NCBI GenBank assembly: GCA_020627785.1
Contig: JAHDGF010000037.1
Location: forward strand, 1 to 48,261
DNA length: 48,261 nucleotides
Direction: 5' to 3'
Source: Saprospiraceae bacterium
GTDB taxonomy: Bacteria; Bacteroidota; Bacteroidia; Chitinophagales; Saprospiraceae
In this document: one piece after another, positions 1 through 7,153 of the stretch
Numbering within the stretch: position 1 is the first letter of the stretch
How the letters are laid out: every line of letters starts with the position of its first letter
Program-made: the position numbers and the translations under genes
The notes under the pieces: model-generated
Database searches by the model: none
Seen by the model: only the letters and a program-made list of their open reading frames with translations
Told to the model about the DNA's origin: nothing

Positions 1-536
1 AACAATTCTTTGTAAATTTTTTAATTCGCTTATGGATTCTATCCCTTTTTGCTGCCCCTCCAAGTACAGATATTCAAGATTGGAAAAACGATTAATTGAG
101 GAAATTTTTGGCTTCTTGGAATTGGTTTGATGAAGCATCAACTCTTTTAGATTTTGGTTTACCTTGTCTAGAAAACCAAAGTCTACTAAATCAAATATTC
201 CCACCCCGAGCATCTCAAGATTCTCAATTCAGATACGATTTGTATTCCTTTGGCATTGGTTAAGCAATCCGCAGAAACTTTTCTGATAGAAGGTATTCTT
301 TCTAAGAATTTCAAATCACATTCATCTGAATAATGTCCATAAATCCGGAGAGATATATCCGGTCTTTGTGAAAAAACAACTTTTTCCAAAAGATCAATCT
401 CATTATTACTTAAAGGCCTTGAGAATTGAATGGAAGAAACTTTAGGGTCAGTTGCTAAAGTTTGCAGTTCAGCTTCAGATACTCCTGTAGAAATATCATA
501 CTGACCTGCCTTTATATTAATTGCTTTTAAACTCAT
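1..536 (-). pseudogene. Leucine-rich-repeat protein, frameshifted and cut by window edge
   Basis: Function unknown; LRR proteins usually mediate protein binding. The first 100 or so codons from 536 read through and then hit a TAG at 186-188. In another frame the strand from about 229 down to position 1 stays open and reads as good LRR sequence (IENLEMLGVGIFD, then NLKELMLHQ, SNLEYLYLEG and SELKNLQRIV). Adding one A to the AA at about 228-229 joins the two parts as SEIENLEML. The upstream part also has LRR-like spacing (LKFLERIPSIRKVSADCL). The gene therefore carries a 1-bp deletion, either a real lesion or a sequencing error in a short A run. The 3' end lies outside the window. There is no signal peptide, so it looks cytoplasmic. 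Confidence 0.6.
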
Positions 537-706
537 TTTATCTTTTTGCCATTAGGGGGTAATTATATATTCCATTTTCACAACAAACAAAGAAGGTATG
601 GCATCATCTGCCTGATTTTTAGCTGATTAATTATAATCGGATTAAACTATAAATTATTCCCCTTTACTTTTGAAATTTCAAATTTTCGCATTTCATGGGG
701 TATTAA

Positions 707-750
707 GCATAACGTATAATTGTATGCAACGTCTCTCGACAAAGGAGAGA
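707..750. other. Small hairpins in an intergenic stretch
   Basis: Two short inverted repeats lie side by side between the LRR gene and the membrane protein: GCATA (707-711) with TATGC (723-727), and TCTCTC (732-737) with GAGAGA (745-750) around a 7-nt loop. No T-run follows on either strand, so this is not a clear terminator. The neighbouring text (CATAACG, TTGTGTAC) is vaguely like the folded recombination sites of gene cassettes, but I cannot identify full R boxes. Low certainty. Confidence 0.25.
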
Positions 751-792
751 TATGCTGTCATCACATAGGGTTGTGTACTGGCTTCTTTTCTT

Positions 793-1275
793 CTAATCTG
801 TTATGCTCTTCATCGTGAAAATTAACTGTAAGATAGTTGCTATTGCAAAGCCAATTAAACCTAAGTAATGTTGTTTTACAGCTCCAAGTAAACTTGATTT
901 GACTATTGGTAATTCGTCTGTTAATTTTGTTGTTTCTATTCCTTCAACAACTGCTGCTGTATCAGCAATGAAAATATTGTATACCATTGGAATCAATAAG
1001 ACAATTAACACGGCAATTGATAATAAATTTTTATTTGACTTGAAGATTTGGGTGATAGATAAAACAAATGTTCCAGCTATTATTATTCCCAAAGTATAAG
1101 GAAGAACACCAACTATTCTTTGTAGAGCTGAAAACGTCAGCCTTATATTATCCTCACTTACATTTGAGGATTCGCTTATTAGCAGGCTCACAACGTTTCT
1201 TTCAATTAATCCAACTACCAATAAAAGCGTAAATCCCATTGTACAGAATACCAGTAATAATACTTTTAACTTCAT
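793..1275 (-). CDS. Small integral membrane protein, unknown function
   Basis: I do not recognise the family. The 160-residue protein has about four hydrophobic segments: residues 4-24, 58-76, 84-103 and 136-154. A polar loop (about 31-45) follows the first and another (about 105-128) precedes the last. The N-terminal MKLK with an adjacent hydrophobic stretch could be a signal anchor. It lies alone, with more than 200 bp of non-coding DNA on the 5' and 3' sides apart from short ORFs. Composition matches its neighbours and it reads through without interruption. It is probably an orphan inner-membrane protein. Confidence 0.6.
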   Translation of the reverse strand: MKLKVLLLVFCTMGFTLLLVVGLIERNVVSLLISESSNVSEDNIRLTFSALQRIVGVLPYTLGIIIAGTFVLSITQIFKSNKNLLSIAVLIVLLIPMVYNIFIADTAAVVEGIETTKLTDELPIVKSSLLGAVKQHYLGLIGFAIATILQLIFTMKSITD

Positions 1276-1469
1276 CTTCCCTTTTTATTTTCGATTAAAT
1301 TTAATTTTTCGGGTGTTTGGGTTGTTAATGTTTTTTCTTCTTTGCTTACATACAACTACATTATATACTGAAAAGACATATACAACTAATCATGAAAATA
1401 TTGTAATACGGTTTCAAAAAATACTTAGTTTTCTTATCATCATGATATATTAATCTTCGCACATACAAA

Positions 1470-1586
1470 TCAATCACTTTTCGTTTTTACTCCATTCAAA
1501 GTCGCAAATTCATATTTATAATCTACGACTTTGTGCTTACGACTATTCGAATACTCATGTATTCCACCAACTATTCTAAATTGCAT
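1470..1586 (-). CDS. Possible 38-aa protein downstream of the 95-aa gene
   Basis: An ATG at 1586 opens only 5 bp after the stop of the 95-aa gene and runs 38 codons to TGA at 1470-1472. The product (MQFRIVGGIHEYSNSRK at the start, DYKYEFATLNGVKTKSD at the end) is charged, lacks a membrane segment and has protein-like composition. The tight spacing suggests co-translation with the upstream gene. It could also be the broken tail of a longer gene. No family recognised. Confidence 0.35.
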   Translation of the reverse strand: MQFRIVGGIHEYSNSRKHKVVDYKYEFATLNGVKTKSD

Positions 1587-1591
1587 CACTT

Positions 1592-1879
1592 TTAAGAAGG
1601 TATAAACGAGAGCACAATTTCCACTAAAAAATCCCATAAAAAGTCTCGAACACCATAATCATTATCTTTTTCTTTCAGTTTTTCTTTACACTCTGAAATT
1701 TTCCTTTTACGAATCTCTTTCCTTATTGCATCCATCTCTTTATTCGTGACTCCCCTATTTCCTAATACTTCTTTCGCAGAGATTCTTGCTTCCTTTTTAA
1801 TTTTACCTCGCTCGAAAAATATTATTTCAACTAAATCTTCAACTGGTAATTTGTTGTGATACTTTTGGAATTCATTCAT
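1592..1879 (-). CDS. Hypothetical 95-aa protein, charged with hydrophobic tail
   Basis: No family recognised. The protein is rich in Lys and Glu in the middle (about residues 24-72: RGKIKKEAR, RKEIRKRKISE, KEKLKEKD), which looks helical. It ends in a hydrophobic, amphipathic segment (residues 79-94, FLWDFLVEIVLSFIPS) that could sit on or in a membrane. There is no signal peptide. A short ORF begins 5 bp downstream. It is divergent from the helicase gene across about 200 bp that contains one copy of the ATTTGCGAAAGC repeat. Confidence 0.5.
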   Translation of the reverse strand: MNEFQKYHNKLPVEDLVEIIFFERGKIKKEARISAKEVLGNRGVTNKEMDAIRKEIRKRKISECKEKLKEKDNDYGVRDFLWDFLVEIVLSFIPS

Positions 1880-1959
1880 AATGATTCTAAATATTCAATT
1901 TCAGAATATAAAAGTTTTATAAAGGGATGAAACATAACCTCTCCAATATAAGTACTATC

Positions 1960-1971
1960 ATTTGCGAAAGC
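1960..1971 (+). repeat. ATTTGCGAAAGC 12-mer, copy 1
   Basis: Exact copy of a 12-mer found six times in this window. It lies intergenically, about 110 bp before the helicase start. Here the flanking AAA extends the hairpin to TTTGC-GAAA-GCAAA (5-bp stem). Confidence 0.6.
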
Positions 1972-2080
1972 AAAATCATGCCTCATTGTAGTAAGAATTA
2001 AATTAAATCTTCAAACAAAATTTTAGAATAAGAAATTCAAGCATTGAACCACTGAATAGATTCTTATATTTGACCAAGCT

Positions 2081-4237
2081 ATGGCGGACATTGAAACAAA
2101 CTGGGAAAGAGATCTTGCCAAGGATTTTATTTTAAATACCAATCGAAACATCTTTCTTACTGGAAAGGCTGGTACAGGGAAAACAACCCTTCTAAAAGAA
2201 ATCCTAGAAGAGACTGAAAAAAATTATATGGTTGCTGCACCTACCGGAGTAGCAGCAATTAATGCTGGTGGAATAACCTTGCATTCTTTATTCTTGCTTC
2301 CTTTAAAAACCTTCATCCCAATTCGTGATGCTGGGCATCCTATGGACTTCTTTTGTGATCCACGCCAATTAACCAAGCATCAAAAATTCAATCGGGCGAA
2401 ATTAGATTTAATTCTAGAGTTGGAACTTTTAGTCATTGATGAAATAAGTATGGTCAGGGCTGATATATTTGACGCGATCGATACCACGCTCAGGAGAGTC
2501 AGAAGAAATCAAGCACCTTTCGGCGGAGTCCAACTACTCGTCATCGGCGATTTATTCCAACTAGCTCCAGTAGTTAAACGAGATGTCGAACAGATATTGG
2601 GGATGTATTACAAAAGTCCATATTTTTTTGATTCAAGAGCATGGCAAGCAGCTCAAGCAGTCATGGTAGAACTGCAGAAAGTATATAGACAAGAAGAACA
2701 AACTTTCGTGAATTTACTGAATGCTATAAGAACAGGTGACCGTGACCCAAAGGTAGTAGACGCCATCAATGTTCGATATGAAGAAAATCCAACCTTTAGC
2801 AACACCATTACTCTAACCACACATAATAATAAGGCTAACAGTATTAATGCAAATGAACTTGAAAAATTAGAAAGTAAAGAAGTTAGTTTGGATGCGAAGG
2901 TATCTGGCAAGTTCCCACAAAATGCCTACCCTACTCCTGAGTCTATTGTTTTGAAAAAAGGAGCCCAAGTAATGTTCATTCGGAATCATCCGGAGGACTT
3001 ATACTTTAACGGGAAGATCGGTCAGATTACTGAACTTGGTAAAACAACCATAAAGGTAAAAGGAGATGATGGAATAACTGTCATTGTCGAACCAGTGGAC
3101 TGGAAAAATAATCGATACATCCTAGATGAAGAATCTGGAAAAATAGTTCAAGAAGAAATAGGTTCCTTTCATCAATATCCCTTAAGATTGGCTTGGGCAG
3201 TAACGGTGCACAAAAGTCAAGGCCTCACTTTTGATAAAGCTATTTTAGATTTAGAAGGGAGCTTTGCAAGTGGGCAATTATATGTTGCCTTGAGTAGATG
3301 TAGATCACTTGAAGGATTGAGTCTTTCGTCCAAAATCAATCTCCAAAACATCATCGTAGATCAGAGAGTCATCAACTTTTCGAAAGAAAATCATTTAGCG
3401 GAAAATATTCAAGAAATTTTAAAAATTGAAAAAGACAGCTATAATGATTTTAGATTGGCGAAAGATTTTAGAGTATATAAAATCGGAGCAAATCTAGACT
3501 TATGGAATGAAAATATTTTAGATAAAGAAATACCTGGCAAAGCAGACGCATTGATCCTTGTGAAGGATATCCAAATTGAATTCAATAAAATTCTTGCGGT
3601 GTCTAATAACTTTTTACACAAGCTAGATGGCTACATAAAAAACGATGCTTTGGCTCAGGGGTTTTTGGAAGAGCGATGTTCCAAAGCCATCGGTTACTTT
3701 ACAAAAGAGATTTATAATAAAATATTACTTCCCATCATTAAACATGGTGGAGAATATACAGTTAAGGAAAAAAGTAAAGTCTATCTCAGAGAGGTAGAGG
3801 CAGTAGAAGATAGTATCTGGAAGATTATCGAAAAGTTATATCACCTGAGCTACCGAGAGCAGAAATTATTTAATGGAACCATTGAGTACAAGAGGACTAA
3901 AAAAGTTAAAACGATCAAAAAGAAAAAGGTCGTCGGTGAGACCTATGAGATTACCTTCAAGATGTTACAAGAAGGAAAATCTATAGCTTTAATCGCCAAA
4001 GAGAGAGGACTAGCGTTAAGTACCATAGAGGCACATTGTACTCGATTTATCCGTGAAGAAAGAATGTCCATCTTTAAGGTTATGAAAGAACAAAAAGTAA
4101 AAAAAGCCATGGCAGCTGCTCAAAAATACCCAGATTTAGAACTGTCAGATTTAATTACAAAAATGCCGATGAAATTAAGTTTTGGCGAATTGAGATGGGT
4201 CCGCTTACATATGGAACTGAATGCAACGAATGAGTAA
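2081..4237 (+). CDS. PIF1/RecD-like superfamily 1 DNA helicase with C-terminal HTH
   Basis: ATP-driven DNA helicase of superfamily 1B. Walker A is GKAGTGKTT (residues 28-36) and Walker B is VIDEIS (118-123). Later motifs include GDLFQLAPV (motif III-like), LRLAWAVTVHKSQGLTF (motif V) and LYVALSRCRS (motif VI), all typical of PIF1/RecD2-type enzymes. The region after about residue 480 looks HRDC-like. The C-terminus (about 630-680, GKSIALIAKERGLALSTIEAH) is a helix-turn-helix of the type attached to RecQ and to Bacteroidota AAA helicases. At 718 residues it is full length for this architecture. It probably acts in replication-fork or repair transactions, perhaps on G-quadruplex or R-loop DNA as PIF1 does; that role is inferred. 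It appears to be monocistronic. Confidence 0.88.
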   Translation: MADIETNWERDLAKDFILNTNRNIFLTGKAGTGKTTLLKEILEETEKNYMVAAPTGVAAINAGGITLHSLFLLPLKTFIPIRDAGHPMDFFCDPRQLTKHQKFNRAKLDLILELELLVIDEISMVRADIFDAIDTTLRRVRRNQAPFGGVQLLVIGDLFQLAPVVKRDVEQILGMYYKSPYFFDSRAWQAAQAVMVELQKVYRQEEQTFVNLLNAIRTGDRDPKVVDAINVRYEENPTFSNTITLTTHNNKANSINANELEKLESKEVSLDAKVSGKFPQNAYPTPESIVLKKGAQVMFIRNHPEDLYFNGKIGQITELGKTTIKVKGDDGITVIVEPVDWKNNRYILDEESGKIVQEEIGSFHQYPLRLAWAVTVHKSQGLTFDKAILDLEGSFASGQLYVALSRCRSLEGLSLSSKINLQNIIVDQRVINFSKENHLAENIQEILKIEKDSYNDFRLAKDFRVYKIGANLDLWNENILDKEIPGKADALILVKDIQIEFNKILAVSNNFLHKLDGYIKNDALAQGFLEERCSKAIGYFTKEIYNKILLPIIKHGGEYTVKEKSKVYLREVEAVEDSIWKIIEKLYHLSYREQKLFNGTIEYKRTKKVKTIKKKKVVGETYEITFKMLQEGKSIALIAKERGLALSTIEAHCTRFIREERMSIFKVMKEQKVKKAMAAAQKYPDLELSDLITKMPMKLSFGELRWVRLHMELNATNE

Positions 4238-4367
4238 AAATATGGTATAATTTAATGGTGATATTCTACTTATTTAAGTAAGTCTTTGTAATTTGTGGCA
4301 TCAAAGAAAAGACTTTGGAACAGTAATGTAATATGATATTCACCATTTACTTTAATCTTTAAGCCTT

Positions 4368-5219
4368 TTGGCTTTTCATTCTACAAACGCACAAAGCGTT
4401 ATCAGTGGATTTATAACCTCGGATGCTGGCGATCCCTTAGCAGAAGTCCCTGTATCAATCGAAGGATCAACGGATGAAACAGTCCTCAGCGGATCTAATG
4501 GTTATTACGAATTTACCGTGCCAGATGATGGGCACTTTGTTATTACGCCTTGTGCCAATGCAAATTACTTAAATGGTGTTACAACCTTGGATCGAGTTCT
4601 CCTATCGAGACATCTTGAAGAAATTCAAGCCCTAAACTCTCCATATAAAATTATTGCAGGCGATGTCAATCAAGACGATGAAATTACTGGTTCGGACACC
4701 CTATTAATCTATGAATTGATACTTGGTCAAGTTCCTAATTTTCCTAACAATAAGTCTTGGAGATTTATAGAAGAAGCCTATGTCTTTCCAGATCCCTCCA
4801 ATCCATTCGAAGAAGACTTTCCAGAGGCGGTTGTCATCAATAACTTAGTCGGTGATACCACCGTAAACTTCATTGGATTAAAATTAGGAGACCTCAATAA
4901 CTCTGCGATCAGCACCATTGGAAACACAGCGACTAATTGTGATGGAAGTCCAATAAGTAGCACTTCAGAACATGAATCGATACAAGGATTGACCACTTTT
5001 CCAAATCCGTTTACCGATGAAATTAACATTGAACTTGGAAAAGAATTTAGCAGCATAAAAATTGAACTATATTCTGAGGCAGGAAATAAATTAAGTAGCC
5101 ATGACTTCCAAAGTACCAGTGAAATTAACTTGGACCTTCAAGACTGGGCTGCTGGAATTTACTTCATAAAGGTAGCAGCAGATGAGAAGATCGGTTGGGA
5201 GTCTCTGATAAAAAAATAA
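4368..5219 (+). CDS. Secreted dockerin-like protein with T9SS type A sorting domain
   Basis: Extracellular or surface protein of unknown activity. After a leader ending in STNAQS there is a carboxypeptidase-regulatory-like beta-sandwich (about residues 10-70, with VISGFITSDAGDPL and GYYEFTVPDDG). A dockerin-like double helix with Ca-binding pattern follows (NGVTTLDRVLL..., then GDVNQDDEITGSDTLLIYELILG-type spacing). The C-terminal sorting domain runs from about 207 to 283 (FPNPFTDEINIEL to IYFIKV). The only in-frame start here is TTG at 4368, which gives a truncated signal peptide. ATG at 4333 encodes MIFTIYFNL in another frame and would join cleanly to SLLAFHSTNAQ if one T were restored in CTTTAAG at 4357-4363. 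Either the true start is 4333 with a 1-bp deletion or sequencing error, or secretion is lost. Confidence 0.8.
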   Translation: MAFHSTNAQSVISGFITSDAGDPLAEVPVSIEGSTDETVLSGSNGYYEFTVPDDGHFVITPCANANYLNGVTTLDRVLLSRHLEEIQALNSPYKIIAGDVNQDDEITGSDTLLIYELILGQVPNFPNNKSWRFIEEAYVFPDPSNPFEEDFPEAVVINNLVGDTTVNFIGLKLGDLNNSAISTIGNTATNCDGSPISSTSEHESIQGLTTFPNPFTDEINIELGKEFSSIKIELYSEAGNKLSSHDFQSTSEINLDLQDWAAGIYFIKVAADEKIGWESLIKK

Positions 5220-5251
5220 GACCATTTAAAAAGCCATAGAGATATTAAGAA

Positions 5252-5285
5252 AAAAGGAGGTGACTATATAAAGTCACCTCCTTTT
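5252..5285. terminator. Bidirectional rho-independent terminator
   Basis: A perfect 14-bp inverted repeat (AAAAGGAGGTGACT, 5252-5265, with AGTCACCTCCTTTT, 5272-5285) encloses a 6-nt loop. It lies between two convergent genes, with A-tract and T-tract ends on both sides, so it can stop transcription from either direction. Confidence 0.85.
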
Positions 5286-5302
5286 AATTCTCCTCTAGTA
5301 AT

Positions 5303-6778
5303 CTAATTACTTTTCTTTTGCTTTTGAACTTTATTAATTAACATAAGGGTATAATTTAACGGTGAATCAGAATCATGAACAAGATCCAATATTGAAGGCG
5401 CCGCTTCAATATTTGGCAACACAGGTTCATTTTCGTTATTATAGCAAGTGGAATATTTTTTTGTTGAAGCCATCATTAGAGAAAATCTCGACTTAGGTAA
5501 AACTTTAAGGAAAGCATTAGCCCTAAATATTTTAGTCCCACCCGTTGGCTCTCCTATTATTGTTCCCATTGAATAACATTGAAAAGTAGATGCAAACGAA
5601 GAAGAGGCAGAATAAGATTTACGATCAATCAATAAATAACAGTCACCCTTAAACTCAAAATTCTCCTCGATCGGTGTTTCATTATAAATTACATCTTCAT
5701 CTTTATAAGTATTCACCTCACCTCTTATAACAGATTTAAGATCAATGCTAAAGCGACTATGCTCGGCATAATTAACATTCGCATTTAAAAGCATAGGGTA
5801 TCTATCAGTGAAAGCCTTACGGTATGGATAACTTATTTTCATGGTTGACTTGGCCATTGTTTTAAAATAACCATCATGAATGTAGTGGAATAATTCAGAG
5901 GAAACCTTTGGATAACCTCCGTAATTCCCTCTCACATCAATGATCAAAGAGTGTACTTCATTCTTCTTTATCTTTTTAAATGTTTCATTCAGAAAGAAAT
6001 TGTATCTCTCTATGTCAGGGACACTAAATGAAAAAATATTAATCATCGCAATACCCGGCTTTACAATTTCAAAATCATATGGCTTGCCCTTTGCAATCAA
6101 TTCTTCTCGTTGCTCTCTTAAATCTTTCTTCAAAGATTTCCATTCCTTAAAATCCATGGTAGGAATTACCACCTCAGAATCTACATCACGAATCTTGAAT
6201 CTAAGTTGGTCTACTTGTTTAAAAACTAGATAAAGATAAAACTCAAAAGATTCAGAAATTTTATCATTTCTAAAAGTTTCAAGTTCATATGATATATATG
6301 GATCAATCGCACCAACAAAATCATTAATGCTCATACCGTCTATCTCCAAAATTTGCGACCCTAGTTGTATATTGGAATCGCTGTAAGTTTTAATAACAAA
6401 TAATTCATTATCATTGGTCAGAAAGACATCGTATGGAAATGCGCCATATTCTTTTCGAGTTCCTATTAACCAAAAGTCATTCATGTATAAACTGGTATGA
6501 CCATCGCCAATTGCACTTACAATTCTAGAGAAATTTTTATAACAATCAAGGACATCTATTTCAACCAAAATATTTTCTTCGACCTCGTCAATAATAACTT
6601 GAAGATCATCTTTACTGATCTTAGTATAAGGATCAGGATGTCCTTCTATAGTTTCAATGAGTTCTTTCAAATCTTTCTTCATATTCTTTGGAGAAAGCAA
6701 TTTGAGCTCTACTTGACCAAAAGTGGAAAAGCTGCATAAAGCAAGTATGCAAAAGCTTAGAAATAATTGGTGTTTCAT
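5303..6778 (-). CDS. S41 (C-terminal processing/tricorn-like) family peptidase, exported
   Basis: Predicted serine peptidase of family S41 acting in the periplasm or at the surface. I chose ATG 6778, not 6850, because MKHQLFLSFCILALCSFSTFGQ is a clean signal peptide. An N-terminal helical region contains GDGHTSLY (typical of S41). It is followed by a PDZ-like segment (LEIDGMSINDF) and the catalytic core (SLIIDVRGNYGG, then YLLIDRKSYSASSSFAS, with the putative nucleophile in SAS, residues 390-392, then GEPTGG). Length, 491 residues, is normal for exported Bacteroidota S41 proteins without a sorting domain. It converges on the terminator at 5252. A decayed copy of its own C-terminus lies just upstream, so the locus once held two tandem paralogues. 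Confidence 0.85.
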   Translation of the reverse strand: MKHQLFLSFCILALCSFSTFGQVELKLLSPKNMKKDLKELIETIEGHPDPYTKISKDDLQVIIDEVEENILVEIDVLDCYKNFSRIVSAIGDGHTSLYMNDFWLIGTRKEYGAFPYDVFLTNDNELFVIKTYSDSNIQLGSQILEIDGMSINDFVGAIDPYISYELETFRNDKISESFEFYLYLVFKQVDQLRFKIRDVDSEVVIPTMDFKEWKSLKKDLREQREELIAKGKPYDFEIVKPGIAMINIFSFSVPDIERYNFFLNETFKKIKKNEVHSLIIDVRGNYGGYPKVSSELFHYIHDGYFKTMAKSTMKISYPYRKAFTDRYPMLLNANVNYAEHSRFSIDLKSVIRGEVNTYKDEDVIYNETPIEENFEFKGDCYLLIDRKSYSASSSFASTFQCYSMGTIIGEPTGGTKIFRANAFLKVLPKSRFSLMMASTKKYSTCYNNENEPVLPNIEAAPSILDLVHDSDSPLNYTLMLINKVQKQKKSN

Positions 6779-6869
6779 TTTATGAGTTTTTGATTTACTA
6801 ATGGATGTTATTAACTGAATTACATGAGCATATTCTGTTTTATTGGTCACTGATCTTTTCCTTCTAAAA

Positions 6870-6962
6870 CTATTCTACCAATCGAAGTGTGAAATTCAAA
6901 GGCGAATCTATATTGTGTACTCTATTTAAAACAGTAGTCCCTACTTTAACGTCTATATAGTT
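6870..6962 (-). pseudogene. Remnant of a second S41 peptidase (C-terminal 30 aa)
   Basis: On the minus strand 30 codons plus a TAG stop read as ...VLNRVHNIDSPLNFTLRLVE. This matches the C-terminus of the intact neighbour (ILDLVHDSDSPLNYTLMLIN), including the D-SPLN core. A TAA at 6963-6965 closes the frame upstream and no start is available. I see no further S41 homology up to the flotillin stop. The rest of the 375-bp gap holds only short inverted repeats. This is the tail of a tandem paralogue whose body has been deleted. Confidence 0.7.
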
Positions 6963-7057
6963 TTACTCACCTTTATTTCCAAAGCAAGAGGCATAAGTTT
7001 TAATTGAGGACATGAGAAGACCAATCTGTGAATCTTCTCACGTTCCCAATTATTCAG

Positions 7058-7111
7058 GCACCAGCGAAAAACAGAAATTCTAAATAATCTCTCTATGGTT
7101 GACGCTGGTGC
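7058..7111. repeat. 9-bp inverted repeat with 36-bp spacer
   Basis: GCACCAGCG (7058-7066) is exactly inverted by CGCTGGTGC (7103-7111). An 8-bp hairpin TGAGAAGA/TCTTCTCA (7013-7020 and 7033-7040) lies nearby. Both follow the flotillin stop codon and precede the S41 remnant. They may form weak terminator structures, or mark the deletion scar. Confidence 0.4.
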
Positions 7112-7153
7112 GCAAATTTAATATCTCATATTTCCACTAAAATCAATCGATTA

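Noticed and set aside
4281..4314. AGTCTTT/AAAGACT inverted repeat after the helicase as terminator
   Set aside because: Seven-bp stem with a 20-nt loop and no T-run; probably chance in AT-rich DNA.
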